Source of the DNA: Aliidongia sp035943795
GTDB taxonomy: Bacteria > Pseudomonadota > Alphaproteobacteria > ATCC43930 > CGMCC-115725
DNA: 64,000 nucleotides
Direction: 5' to 3'
Assembly: GCF_035943795.1 (NCBI RefSeq)
Contig: NZ_DASZBY010000005.1
Span: 13,838-77,837 of the forward strand
This document shows positions 27,612-36,374 of this stretch, piece after piece. Both the position numbers and the translations under genes were made by a program. The notes under the pieces were generated by a model that was given only the letters and a program-made list of their open reading frames with translations, made no database searches and was not told the origin of the DNA. Position 1 is the first letter of the stretch. Each line of letters opens with the position of its first letter.

Positions 27612-27729
27612 GGAGGGATGTCCTGTCGAAGAGGGGCCGCGGAGTTGAACATCCGGATGGCGCGGCGGGCAACCGGCGTGATCGATCCGAGGGGGATTAA
27701 TCCCGACGACTGCGCTCACCGGGCTGTAA

Positions 27730-28521
27730 TCAACGAAGAAAGCCAAGGACCGCATCGAGGAATTCGTCCGGGTACTCGACGTTCGACAGGTGAACCGCGG
27801 GCAGGACGACGAGCCTCGCGCCGGGTACCGCCGCGGCGATGAGCTCGCTGTGGCTGAGGGCCGTGACCGTGTCGTGCTGCCCGGCAATCACCAGCGTCGG
27901 CCGCGAAATCAGCGCGATCGTCCGGCTCAGGTCCATATCGCGGACGGCCGCGAACAATCCTGCCAGGCCATGCCGGTCTATGGTCCGCAACATGGTCCGG
28001 AATTTCTCGATGACCGGCCCATTTGCCGCCAGCCACTGTGCGGGAAACCAATTGGCCAGGAACATTTCGGCCATTTCCGACATGTCCGGCGCTTGCAGCA
28101 CGGCGGCAATGCGATCGTCAAATGCCTTGGCCGGCCCGAGATGGGCCGAGGTGTTGCTGAGGACGAGGCGGTCGATCCGCTCGGGCGCATGGATGGCAAG
28201 CCATTGCCCGACGAAGCCGCCCAGCGACAGGCCGAGGAAATGCACGCGTTCGATGTTCAGGGCATCGAGCAGTTCGATCACGTCGCGACCGAGACGGTCC
28301 AATGAATAGGCGCCGACCGGAACGCTCGACGATCCGTGGCCGCGATAATCGTAGCGCAAGACCCGAAAATGCTGGGACAGAGCCTCGATCTCGCCATCCC
28401 ACATGTGCAGCGTGGTGCCGATGGAGTTCGCCAGCACCAGCACGGGCTTGTCCGCATCGCCGTCGATGCGGTTGGCGATCCGCGTGCCATCTCCGACGGT
28501 AACGAAATTCAGTTCGCTCAT
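27730..28521 (-). CDS. Alpha/beta hydrolase, 3-oxoadipate enol-lactonase-like
   Basis: A 263-residue hydrolase close to PcaD-type enol-lactonases. The nucleophile elbow is GLSLGG, the acid is in AGQHDTVT and the histidine in AVHLSNVE; RYDYRGHGSS is the family loop. AGAGG eight bases before ATG 28521 supports this start over the longer frame. No protocatechuate genes are nearby, so it may hydrolyse another lactone or thioester. It is divergent from a LysR gene, and an activator box covers the LysR start. Confidence 0.8.
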   Translation of the reverse strand: MSELNFVTVGDGTRIANRIDGDADKPVLVLANSIGTTLHMWDGEIEALSQHFRVLRYDYRGHGSSSVPVGAYSLDRLGRDVIELLDALNIERVHFLGLSLGGFVGQWLAIHAPERIDRLVLSNTSAHLGPAKAFDDRIAAVLQAPDMSEMAEMFLANWFPAQWLAANGPVIEKFRTMLRTIDRHGLAGLFAAVRDMDLSRTIALISRPTLVIAGQHDTVTALSHSELIAAAVPGARLVVLPAVHLSNVEYPDEFLDAVLGFLR

Positions 28522-28603
28522 AGGAAGAGCCTCTTCTTGGGACGGGAGAACGATTGGTAGTGAGGGAGTGTTTGTGATGATATTACAAAGATCGGACAAT
28601 CAT

Positions 28604-28620
28604 TGTCGCAGAAGCTGACA
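28604..28620. promoter_or_regulatory. Activator box over the LysR start codon
   Basis: An exact TGTC-N9-GACA whose last base is the first base of the LysR ATG. No -24/-12 promoter is seen in this intergenic region, so binding here could repress the LysR gene instead of activating it. Confidence 0.5.
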
Positions 28621-29546
28621 TGGCCGAATTCACTTTGCATGACCTGCAGTGCTTTGATGCGGTCGTCCGCTGCGGCGGCTTCCAGCCCGCTGCGGCATTG
28701 CTGCATCGCTCGCATCCGTCGGTGTTCGCCGCCGTCGCAAAGCTGGAACGGCAACTCGATCTCGTCCTGTTCGATCGCAGCGGCTATCGCGTGCGCGCCA
28801 CCGCGGCGGGGCTTTCGTTCCATCGCCGCGCACAATCGCTGCTACGCGAGCTCGACGGCCTGCGCACCCATGCCGCGCAGCTGGCAATGGGCGTGGAAAG
28901 CGAGATGCATGTCGTCATCGGCGACCTGTGCCCGCGACCGCAAGTGCTGGGGATGCTCGGAAGGTTCTTCGCTCGCTGCCCGGCCACACGCCTGCATTTG
29001 CACCTGGAAGCGGTGGGAGGGCCCTGGGAGCGTCTTTTCGACGACGAGGCTGATCTGATCCTGCATTGGATCGACAAGAGCGATTCTCGCGTGGAATGGC
29101 TCGACCTCTGCAAGGTCCCGTTCATCCCCGTCGTGGCACCGGGATTTCTACCCGAGACCGTTAAACGGCCGGTCACGCCGGATCAGATGCGGGAATTCAC
29201 CCAATGCATCATTCGCGATACCGCTCGTCATCTGACGCAGCAGGATTACTTCATGATCGAAGGGGCGCCGCAATGCATGGTGGCCGACCAGAACATGAAG
29301 AAGGAAATTATCGTGCAGGGCCTGGGGTGGGGCCATATGCCCCGATTCCTGATCGAGCAGGAGATGCGCGATGGACGCCTGCAATCCATCGCCAGCCGCC
29401 ATCTTCCGGGCCAAACCCAGGAACTGGTGGTCGCCCGCCGTCGCGATCGGCCGCACGGGCCGATCGCGAATCGCTTGTGGGACCATATCCAGCAAGAGGC
29501 GGCATCGCTGCGCCACTCCCTCATCCTGCAGAACCGGGCGCAATGA
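28620..29546 (+). CDS. LysR-type transcriptional regulator
   Basis: A 308-residue LTTR with its HTH at the N-terminus (LHDLQCFDAVVRCGGFQPAA, then HPSVFAAVAKLERQL) and an effector domain. The HTH recognition part (LLHRSHPSVFAAV) departs from the usual SQPALS form. It is divergent from the lactonase-like hydrolase and RidA genes, which are its likely targets. A TTTGT-N9-ACAAA palindrome at about 28571-28589 is a candidate operator. The ribosome-binding site is weak. Confidence 0.88.
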   Translation: MAEFTLHDLQCFDAVVRCGGFQPAAALLHRSHPSVFAAVAKLERQLDLVLFDRSGYRVRATAAGLSFHRRAQSLLRELDGLRTHAAQLAMGVESEMHVVIGDLCPRPQVLGMLGRFFARCPATRLHLHLEAVGGPWERLFDDEADLILHWIDKSDSRVEWLDLCKVPFIPVVAPGFLPETVKRPVTPDQMREFTQCIIRDTARHLTQQDYFMIEGAPQCMVADQNMKKEIIVQGLGWGHMPRFLIEQEMRDGRLQSIASRHLPGQTQELVVARRRDRPHGPIANRLWDHIQQEAASLRHSLILQNRAQ

Positions 29547-29711
29547 ATGAGGCCCTGCCGACCAGGGTGAGGCCTTCGTTCCGGTCATCAGCCCTGCCGC
29601 CTGATGTCCTCGGGCGCCGAAGCCTGGCCTGATCCTCGATCTGGCGCGAAGCGTCCATCGCGCCACCGGGAGCACCTGCTTGCCCGACGAGGGACCCCAG
29701 GCCAGGCAATC

Positions 29712-29760
29712 TGTCGTTGAGACAGACACCTCCCGTCGGACCCTGTTGCCGGGAACAACA
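29712..29760. promoter_or_regulatory. Two activator boxes for P4
   Basis: 29712-29728 is an exact TGTC-N9-GACA; 29744-29760 is TGTT-N9-AACA. They are offset by 32 bases, the same as the pair upstream of P1. The proximal box ends 65 bases before the -24 element. Confidence 0.62.
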
Positions 29761-29824
29761 CGGCTGGAACAGGATCGTCGCTCCCTCTCAAGGCAATGCT
29801 TGGGACGTCTCGGATGCGCGTCAT

Positions 29825-29839
29825 TGGCACGGCTGTTGC
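29825..29839 (+). promoter_or_regulatory. Sigma-54 promoter P4 (main catabolic operon)
   Basis: TGGCACG-GCTG-TTGC followed by T, a perfect -24/-12 consensus with correct spacing, 27 bases before the first ATG. This is the best-matching promoter in the window and should drive the run of genes 29867-41552. Confidence 0.85.
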
Positions 29840-29866
29840 TCCTCAGCGGTCGTACCAGGAGGCAAA

Positions 29867-31129
29867 ATGAACGAAGCCGATCTCAAACCCGCCGCCGATC
29901 GATTGCCGTACCAGGGTCTGCCCGCGCGCCGACTGGCGGAAGGCTTCGACTTGCTCAAGGGCTTCAAAGTGATCGACCTGACGACGTCGGTCGCGGGGCC
30001 GGTTTGCACGTTGCTGCTGGCGGATATGGGTGCCGAGGTGATCAAGGTTGAGCGCCGCGAGACCGGCGACGACGCCCGAAGCTGGGGGCCGCCGTTCCTG
30101 CACGGCGACTCCCTGTGGTTCCTGAGTGTCAATCGCAACAAGAAGAGCATCTCGCTGGACTACAGCAAAGCCGCGGGGCTGGCGGTCCTTCATGATTTCG
30201 TGCGAACCGCCGATATCGTCGTCGTCAATCAGCCGTCGCGCATAGCGAAGAAGCTGGGGACGGACGCAGACACCCTCACTGCTTTGAAGCCGGACCTGAT
30301 CTACGTTTCCATCACCGGCTTCGGTGTCCATGGCGACCGGTCGGACCAGACCTGTTACGACCTGGTGGCGGAAGGATATTCCGGCATCATGGACATCACC
30401 GGCGAGTTGGATGGCGATCCCCAGAAGATCGGCGCTCCTGCGGCGGACATGCTCGCCGGGCAGGATGCGGCCTTCGCCGCGGTGACGGCACTGCTCGCCC
30501 GAAACCGTACCGGCAGCGGGCGCGTCATCGATATTGCGCTCGTGGATTCGATGACCCGGTTCCTCATGTGCCGTATCGTCCCGTACATGGGCTCGGGTGA
30601 AGTTCCCCGGCGATCGGCGGGCAAGGATAGCGTCATCGCGATCTACCAGACATTTCAGACCGCGGATCAACCGCTGACCCTCGGCCTCGGTAACGACGGT
30701 ATCTGGCGCAGGTTCTGGGACGTCATCGGGCAACCGATGATCGCACGCGACCCCCGCTACCAGTCGAACGCCGACCGGCGCGCCCTTCGTGCCGAGATCG
30801 TCGCGCTGATCGAGCCGATCTTGAAGCAGCGGTCATGCGCACATTGGCTGACGCTGTTTCGCCAGGCGCGAATCCCGGCCGGTCCGATTAATCGGATCGA
30901 TCAGGTCGTCGATGACCTCCACTTGCAGGAACGCGGCTTGTTCTACCGTCTGCTGGATGGCGACATCGACATTCCGCAAGTCGGGACCGGTATCATGATC
31001 GACGGGCGCTCCAATTCGCCCAGGAGCGCGCCACCCGAGCTCGGTCAGCATACGGCCGAATTGTTGAACGAGGTTCTGCAATACGACCGGGAAACGGTGC
31101 AGCGGCTCCTGGCAGAGAACGTCATCTAA
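29867..31129 (+). CDS. Family III CoA-transferase (CaiB/BaiF) 1
   Basis: A 420-residue family III CoA-transferase that moves CoA from a donor acyl-CoA to a carboxylic acid. Visible family features: LKGFKVIDLTTSVAGPVCTL near the N-terminus, GAEVIKVERRETGDDARSWG, and the catalytic aspartate region ADMLAGQDAAFAAV. ATG 29867 has AGGAGG four bases upstream. First gene of the P4 operon. Together with the CoA ligase it offers a second way to activate the acid, or recycles CoA from a pathway end product. Confidence 0.9.
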   Translation: MNEADLKPAADRLPYQGLPARRLAEGFDLLKGFKVIDLTTSVAGPVCTLLLADMGAEVIKVERRETGDDARSWGPPFLHGDSLWFLSVNRNKKSISLDYSKAAGLAVLHDFVRTADIVVVNQPSRIAKKLGTDADTLTALKPDLIYVSITGFGVHGDRSDQTCYDLVAEGYSGIMDITGELDGDPQKIGAPAADMLAGQDAAFAAVTALLARNRTGSGRVIDIALVDSMTRFLMCRIVPYMGSGEVPRRSAGKDSVIAIYQTFQTADQPLTLGLGNDGIWRRFWDVIGQPMIARDPRYQSNADRRALRAEIVALIEPILKQRSCAHWLTLFRQARIPAGPINRIDQVVDDLHLQERGLFYRLLDGDIDIPQVGTGIMIDGRSNSPRSAPPELGQHTAELLNEVLQYDRETVQRLLAENVI

Positions 31130-31172
31130 ATCAAAACCAAGCCAGGGCGCCATGGCGGAATAGGAGGAACCG

Positions 31173-31952
31173 GTGGAATACTCGACGATTCTCTACGAAG
31201 AAGATGGCCCCGTAGGCACCATTACCTTGAACAGGCCCGACGACGGCAACATGTTCACCGAGGCCATGTGTCATGAAATCCGGGACGTCATCGAAACGAT
31301 ACGCCGCGAGACCCGCACACGTGTCGTCGTGATTACCGGCGCCGGCGACAAGTTCTTCTGCATCGGGGGACGCAAGGACGTCGAGATCAAGTCCACGCTC
31401 TACGCGGGCACTCTGCCGACGCTCGAGATGTACGAGGCGATCGACCGCCTGCAGAAGCCGGTCATCGCGAGCGTCAACGGCTATGCCATCGGCGGTGGCA
31501 ACGTCCTTCAGGTCGTTTGCGACCTGACGATCGCCAAGGAAAGCGCGATATTCCGACAGGTCGGGCCCATGGTGGGCTCCTTCGATGCCGGCTATGGCAC
31601 CTGGTACCTCGAAGATCTGGTAGGAAAGAAAAAGGCTAAGGAAATCTGGTTCTGCAATCCGAAGCTGAGTGCGCGCGAGGCGCTGGACATCGGATTGATC
31701 AATAAGGTCGTTCCGGACGACGACCTCAAGGACGCGACGAGAGAGATGGCGCTCGCGGTCGCCGAGCGGGGCTCGTTCGCGCTCGCATCGATCAAGGGCG
31801 CGTTCAACGCGCGTCACGGCGGCGTTTCGGGACTCTCCCGCGTCACTCACGATCTGTTGCTGCGCTCTTATCTCGAAAGCGAGGAGAGCGCGGAGCTGAA
31901 CGCTTCGTTCCAGGAAAAGCGCAAGCCAGATCCTTCCAAATTCGGCAGCTGA
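31173..31952 (+). CDS. Crotonase of MenB/BadI type, probable ring-cleaving 2-ketoacyl-CoA hydrolase
   Basis: A 259-residue crotonase-fold enzyme. Oxyanion-hole parts are FCIGGRKD (62 onward) and NGYAIGGGN (102-110). Both glutamates used by enoyl-CoA hydratases are absent (Asn at the first site, Val at the second). Instead it has VGPMVGSFDAGYG with Asp138, the active-site signature of MenB and of BadI, the 2-ketocyclohexanecarboxyl-CoA hydrolase that opens the alicyclic ring in Rhodopseudomonas benzoate degradation. No menaquinone genes are nearby, so the BadI-like role is more likely. GTG start with AGGAGG five bases upstream. This is the best clue to the pathway's substrate class. Confidence 0.78.
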   Translation: MEYSTILYEEDGPVGTITLNRPDDGNMFTEAMCHEIRDVIETIRRETRTRVVVITGAGDKFFCIGGRKDVEIKSTLYAGTLPTLEMYEAIDRLQKPVIASVNGYAIGGGNVLQVVCDLTIAKESAIFRQVGPMVGSFDAGYGTWYLEDLVGKKKAKEIWFCNPKLSAREALDIGLINKVVPDDDLKDATREMALAVAERGSFALASIKGAFNARHGGVSGLSRVTHDLLLRSYLESEESAELNASFQEKRKPDPSKFGS

Positions 31953-31954
31953 CC

Positions 31955-33574
31955 ATGAAGCAATTCCTGACGCTCCATCATCCCGCGCGGGCCAAGGACT
32001 TCTATGCCGCGGGCACGTGGCGGGGAGATACGTTCTACTCCCTGCTCGCCAATCACGCGGCCCTCCGTCCCGATGCATTCGCGATCCAGGACAGCCGGGT
32101 CAAACTGACCTTCGCAGAGCTGAAGCGGTGGGTCGACGGTGTTGCCGCGGATCTGCGGAGCTACGGGCTCACCGGTGGCGATCGGGTCTCGATCTGGGCC
32201 TCCAATCGTGTCGAGACCGTCGTGACCTTCCTGGCTTGCTCGCGTGAGGGGTTCGCCTGCAATCCGTCCCTGCACAAGACCTATGCGGCACAGGAAATCG
32301 GTGCCCTGCTCACGCGCCTGACGGCCAAGGCGCTCTTTACCGAACCAGGATTCGGCAAGGACACGGCACAGGTTCTCGAACAGGTCCTGAACGGCGTTGC
32401 GTCGTTGAAGGTGGTCTACCAACCTTCGAGCTTCCCGAAGCCGGCGCCCCATGCGGCGCCGCCCTCTTCAGACCCGGACAAGCTCGTCTACCTGGCGTTC
32501 ACCTCGGGGACGACCGGAACGCCGAAATGCGTCATGCATTCGGACAACACGTTGCTGGCCAACGCGCGGGATCTCGTTGCCGATTGGGGGCACGACCCAC
32601 GCACGGTGATCATGACGCTCTCGCCGCTGTCGCATCACATTGCCTGGGTCGCGGTCGGCCAGTGGCTGCTCTCCGGCTGCCTGCTCGTCACCGACGACGT
32701 TCCGGCCGGCAAAACCAGGCTCGACTGGATCAACGAGACCGGGGCGACCTACATCCTCGGTGTGCCGACCCATGCGATGGACATTCTGGCGGAGCAGCGG
32801 GCGAGGAAACAGCCGCGGCTCGGGGCGGTGCAGGTGTTCTATATGGCCGGAGCGCCCATTCCGCCCTCGGTTGCCGATGCGTTCATGCGGCAGGGCATAA
32901 AGCCCCAGAACGTGTATGGCATGACGGAGAATTCGTCCCACCAGTATACGAACCCGAGCGACGATCCGGACACGATCGTCGCGACATGCGGCCGGGGTGG
33001 TCGCGCCTATGAGGTCGCGATCTTCGATCCCACTGATCAGAATAGACAGCTTCCGATCGGCGAGATCGGACAGATCGGCGGCAAAGGCGCCTGCCTCATG
33101 CTCGGGTATTTCGACAACCAGAGCGTGACCGAGCAGAGCTTCAACGACGACGGCTGGTTCATGTCCGGCGATCTCGGCGCGATCATGCCGAACGGGGCCT
33201 TGAGGATCGAGGGGCGTCTCAAGGATCTCATCATCCGCGGCGGCCACAACATCTATCCCTCGCACATCGAGGCGCTGGCACTCCGCCATCCGCAAGTCTC
33301 TAAGGCGGCATGCTTCCCCGTGGCGGACGAGCGGCTGGGCGAGCGCGCCTGCATCGCCATCGTGGGCGAACTCGACGCGCCTGACCTGCTGGCACACCTG
33401 TCCGCGGAAGGGCTGTCGAGGTACGACCTTCCGGAATATTTCGTGTCGGTCGAGGGCTTCCCGCTCACCGCCAGCGGAAAGATATTGAAGCGGGAGCTCA
33501 TCGAGATGGTGCGCCAAAGCGAACTGGTTCCTCAGTTCGTCCGCGGTGAAGCGGCAAGGTCGAAAACAGCATGA
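31955..33574 (+). CDS. Acid-CoA ligase (AMP-forming; AliA-like candidate)
   Basis: A 539-residue ANL-superfamily ligase that activates a carboxylate with ATP and CoA. Motifs in order: TSGTTGTPKC (ATP loop), YGMTENSS, SGDLGAI, RLKDLIIRGGHNIYPSHIE, and ASGKILKREL with the C-terminal catalytic lysine. It starts two bases after the crotonase stop and overlaps the next gene as ATGA. In a cyclohexanecarboxylate-type route this would be the first step (AliA-like). The exact acid cannot be told. Confidence 0.9.
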   Translation: MKQFLTLHHPARAKDFYAAGTWRGDTFYSLLANHAALRPDAFAIQDSRVKLTFAELKRWVDGVAADLRSYGLTGGDRVSIWASNRVETVVTFLACSREGFACNPSLHKTYAAQEIGALLTRLTAKALFTEPGFGKDTAQVLEQVLNGVASLKVVYQPSSFPKPAPHAAPPSSDPDKLVYLAFTSGTTGTPKCVMHSDNTLLANARDLVADWGHDPRTVIMTLSPLSHHIAWVAVGQWLLSGCLLVTDDVPAGKTRLDWINETGATYILGVPTHAMDILAEQRARKQPRLGAVQVFYMAGAPIPPSVADAFMRQGIKPQNVYGMTENSSHQYTNPSDDPDTIVATCGRGGRAYEVAIFDPTDQNRQLPIGEIGQIGGKGACLMLGYFDNQSVTEQSFNDDGWFMSGDLGAIMPNGALRIEGRLKDLIIRGGHNIYPSHIEALALRHPQVSKAACFPVADERLGERACIAIVGELDAPDLLAHLSAEGLSRYDLPEYFVSVEGFPLTASGKILKRELIEMVRQSELVPQFVRGEAARSKTA

Positions 33575-34338
33575 CCGTCACATTGAGCTTCCGCGAAGAG
33601 ATCGCAGTCATCGTCCTCGATCGACCCGCCGCGTTGAACGCGTTGTCGTTCGAGGTCCTGAAACGGCTCGATGACGCGTTTGTCGAGGTCGCCGCTTCTG
33701 CGGCGCGAGCGCTGGTCGTCACCGGTGCCGGACCAAAAGCGTTCTGTGCAGGCGCCGACATTGCGGAACTCAGGAACCGGTCGCTGATGGACCAGAAGCG
33801 CGGGGCGGAGTTCGGCCAGCGTGTTTTCAGCAGGCTCAATGCCTTACCGATCGCATCCATAGCCGTCATCAACGGCTATGCATTCGGCGGCGGCTTGGAA
33901 ATGGCATTGGCGGCGACGTTCAGGATCGTCTTGCCGCAGGCGAAGCTCGGATTGCCGGAAATCAAACTCGGCCTCATCCCGGGCTATGGCGGAACGCAGC
34001 GCCTGCCACGGCTGGTCGGAGAGGCCCGGGCGCTCGAAATCATCATGACCGGGCGCACCGTCACGGCAAACGAGGCGGTGGCCATCGGGCTGGCCAACCG
34101 GCTGGTCGAAGGTGACCCGGTCGAGGCCGGCCTCGCGTTCGCGCGTGAGTTCACCGGGTTCGGCCTTCCGGCTCTTGCAATGGCACGGGAGGCCGTGACG
34201 CGGGCGCTCGACGTGCCCCTTCAGGAGGGACTCAGGATCGAGGCCGACCTCTCGACGCTCGCTTACCAGACCTCGGATGCCGAGGAAGGCATGAGTGCCT
34301 TCCTCGAAAAGCGCCAACCGCAATTCCGTGACGCCTAG
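33571..34338 (+). CDS. Enoyl-CoA hydratase (BadK/PaaF-type)
   Basis: A 255-residue crotonase with the full hydratase dyad: Glu in AFGGGLEMA and Glu in LGLPEIKLGLIPGYGGTQRL, 20 residues apart as in mitochondrial enoyl-CoA hydratase. The C-terminus EEGMSAFLEKRQPQF is also typical. It adds water to the 2,3-double bond made by the acyl-CoA dehydrogenase. ATGA overlap with the ligase gene. Confidence 0.9.
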   Translation: MTVTLSFREEIAVIVLDRPAALNALSFEVLKRLDDAFVEVAASAARALVVTGAGPKAFCAGADIAELRNRSLMDQKRGAEFGQRVFSRLNALPIASIAVINGYAFGGGLEMALAATFRIVLPQAKLGLPEIKLGLIPGYGGTQRLPRLVGEARALEIIMTGRTVTANEAVAIGLANRLVEGDPVEAGLAFAREFTGFGLPALAMAREAVTRALDVPLQEGLRIEADLSTLAYQTSDAEEGMSAFLEKRQPQFRDA

Positions 34339-34440
34339 ATCGAAGGACCGGCCGGTTCGGCCTGCCCTTCGATCTGGTCCTCGCCAGGCAAAGCCGCCGT
34401 GCCGGCGACCGGCTTCCATTCGATCAGCGGGATAGGATAC

Positions 34441-35187
34441 ATGCCGATTTCGAAAAAGATCTTTCTGACGGGCGCCAGTCGCGGGATCGGTGCGGTCGTG
34501 GCGCTGGAGCTGGCGCGACGGGGCAATACGGTCGGCTGCCTTTCGCGCAGAGGGACTGGGCCCGAAGGCCTGGACATCCCGTCGGATCTGCAGGAGCGGC
34601 TGGTCCTACTGAAGGGCGATGTCACGGACACGCGCTCGATCGGGGCCGCGCTCGAGGCGTTCCATGCCAGGAGCGGCCCGATCGACGGTATCGTCAACAA
34701 TGCCGGCGTGCATGTCGAGAGCCCGTCCGATAGCCAGCCTCTGTCGGAATTCGAGGAGATTCTCCGGACGAACGCGGTGGCCACCTTCGCGGTCTGCCAG
34801 CTCGCATTCCCCTACCTGAAAGCGACCGGGAACGGTCTGATCGTCAACATGGGTTCGTTCTTCGAGAAACTCGGGGTGCGGCGCAATACGGCTTATTGCG
34901 CGTCCAAGGCGGCGGTTCATGCGATCACGCGCTGCCTGGCGGTCGAATGGGCTTCCAAGGGCATCCGGGTCATGACGGTCGCGCCCGGCTATGTCGAGAC
35001 CGATCTCAACAAGGATTTCCTCGCGTCGGAAAAGATCCGGGCCTTTCTGGCTGCCCGTATTCCCGTCGGCGGCCCCGCAAAGGCTGACGACGTCGCCCGG
35101 CTCGTCGCGAGCCTGTTCCAAGAAGACATTCCCTTCCTGACCGGCGAGGCGATCTACCTCGACGGCGGTCAGGGCATGGCCCATTGA
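34441..35187 (+). CDS. SDR-family oxidoreductase (hydroxyacyl-CoA dehydrogenase candidate)
   Basis: A 248-residue classical SDR: cofactor motif TGASRGIGA near the N-terminus, NNAGVH, catalytic Ser in VNMGSF and the Tyr-x-x-x-Lys pair in AYCASKAAV, and a C-terminal PFLTGEAIYLDGG. ATG 34441 is chosen over the longer frame because of the AGGA upstream. Placed between a hydratase and an acyl-CoA dehydrogenase, it is a good candidate for a BadH-like 2-hydroxyacyl-CoA dehydrogenase making the keto substrate for the BadI-like enzyme. Confidence 0.85.
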   Translation: MPISKKIFLTGASRGIGAVVALELARRGNTVGCLSRRGTGPEGLDIPSDLQERLVLLKGDVTDTRSIGAALEAFHARSGPIDGIVNNAGVHVESPSDSQPLSEFEEILRTNAVATFAVCQLAFPYLKATGNGLIVNMGSFFEKLGVRRNTAYCASKAAVHAITRCLAVEWASKGIRVMTVAPGYVETDLNKDFLASEKIRAFLAARIPVGGPAKADDVARLVASLFQEDIPFLTGEAIYLDGGQGMAH

Positions 35188-35197
35188 GGAAACGATC

Positions 35198-36364
35198 ATG
35201 TCCGTGATTGCCCGGCTCGACGAACAACTGGGGCTGCCCGAGGACGAGAGGATGCTGCTCGCCAGCGTCCGCGACTACGCCCGAAACGAGATCGCCGCAC
35301 GGGCCGCCAAGACTGACGAGACGGCCGAGTTCCCCTGGAAGAATGTGGAGGGCATCAACGCGCTCGGCCTCAATGCCATGTTCGTGCCGGAAGCATACGG
35401 CGGCGCCGGCCTCTCGTACCTCGTCTATCTGGAGTGCGTGAAGGAAATTTCCGCGGCCTGCGCCTCCACCGGCATCATCTGGGCGACCAACTTCCACGCC
35501 GTGAAGCCCTTGATCGATTTCGGCTCGGAAGAGCAGAAGCACCGCTTGCTGCCGCGCATCGCCGCCGGCCGGCTCGCGGCACTGGTCATCACGGAAGCCG
35601 ACGCGGGTTCGGACGCTACGGGAATGCGCACCAGGTTCACGCCCGACGGGGACGATATCGTCGTGAGCGGCTCGAAGTCGTTCATCACCAACGGGGACGT
35701 CGCCGACCTTTATGTCGTGTTCGGAAAATGGGCGGAAACACCCGACCCCCGGACGGCCATCTCCTGTCTGATGCTGGAGAAAGGCACGCCCGGCCTCACG
35801 GTCGTCCGGCTCGAGGACAAGATGGGGCATCGCGGCTCGTCCACCGCCGCGTTGTCGTTCGATGATTGTCGCGTACCCAAGGCAAACCTGCTGCGCGGTC
35901 CAGGCGAAGGCCTGAAGCTGCTTCTTGCGTCGCTCAACAAATCGCGCCCGTCCGTGGCCGCGCATGCTCTCGGCATCGCTCACGCCGCCTTCGAGGACGC
36001 GACCGCGTATATCAACGGGCGTCGGCAATCGGGCAAGCGAATCGTCGAGTTCCAGGGCATTCAGTTTCTGCTGGCAGATCTCGCCAGCGAGCTCGTGCTT
36101 TGCCAATCCTGGCTGACGCAAGTCGGCCGATTGGTCGACGCGGGCGCCACGGACATCGGCATAGAAGCATCGATCCTCAAGCTGCGGGCATCCGACCTCG
36201 CCATGCGCATGACCACCGAGGCGGTACAGCTGCTCGGCGGCTACGGCTACGTCAAGGACTACCGGGTCGAGCGCCTGATGCGCGACGCGAAGATTACGCA
36301 GATCTGGGAAGGGACGAACCAGATCCACCGACAGCTCATCGGGCGCAGCTTTATCGAGCGGTGA
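35198..36364 (+). CDS. Acyl-CoA dehydrogenase
   Basis: A 388-residue FAD enzyme with motifs LVITEADAGSDATGM, MGHRGSSTAALSFDDCRVP and a C-terminal QIWEGTNQIHRQLIGR holding the catalytic glutamate at the usual place of medium/short-chain enzymes. It forms the 2,3-double bond of the CoA thioester (AliB-like role in an alicyclic route). GAGGAAA precedes ATG 35198. Confidence 0.92.
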   Translation: MSVIARLDEQLGLPEDERMLLASVRDYARNEIAARAAKTDETAEFPWKNVEGINALGLNAMFVPEAYGGAGLSYLVYLECVKEISAACASTGIIWATNFHAVKPLIDFGSEEQKHRLLPRIAAGRLAALVITEADAGSDATGMRTRFTPDGDDIVVSGSKSFITNGDVADLYVVFGKWAETPDPRTAISCLMLEKGTPGLTVVRLEDKMGHRGSSTAALSFDDCRVPKANLLRGPGEGLKLLLASLNKSRPSVAAHALGIAHAAFEDATAYINGRRQSGKRIVEFQGIQFLLADLASELVLCQSWLTQVGRLVDAGATDIGIEASILKLRASDLAMRMTTEAVQLLGGYGYVKDYRVERLMRDAKITQIWEGTNQIHRQLIGRSFIER

Positions 36365-36374
36365 GGAGAAAAGC

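Larger units (their letters stand above)
29547..29866 (+). promoter_or_regulatory. Control region of the main catabolic operon
   Basis: A 320-base gap. It contains two activator boxes (29712-29760), the sigma-54 promoter P4 (29825-29839) and an AGGAGG ribosome-binding site at 29857-29862. No protein-like frame is seen. Confidence 0.65.

Noticed and set aside
28522..28619. Sigma-54 promoter for the lactonase-like/RidA genes
   Set aside because: No GG-N10-GC element was found on the minus strand despite the nearby activator box.
31173..31952. True menaquinone-pathway MenB
   Set aside because: No other men genes; it is embedded in a beta-oxidation-like operon.
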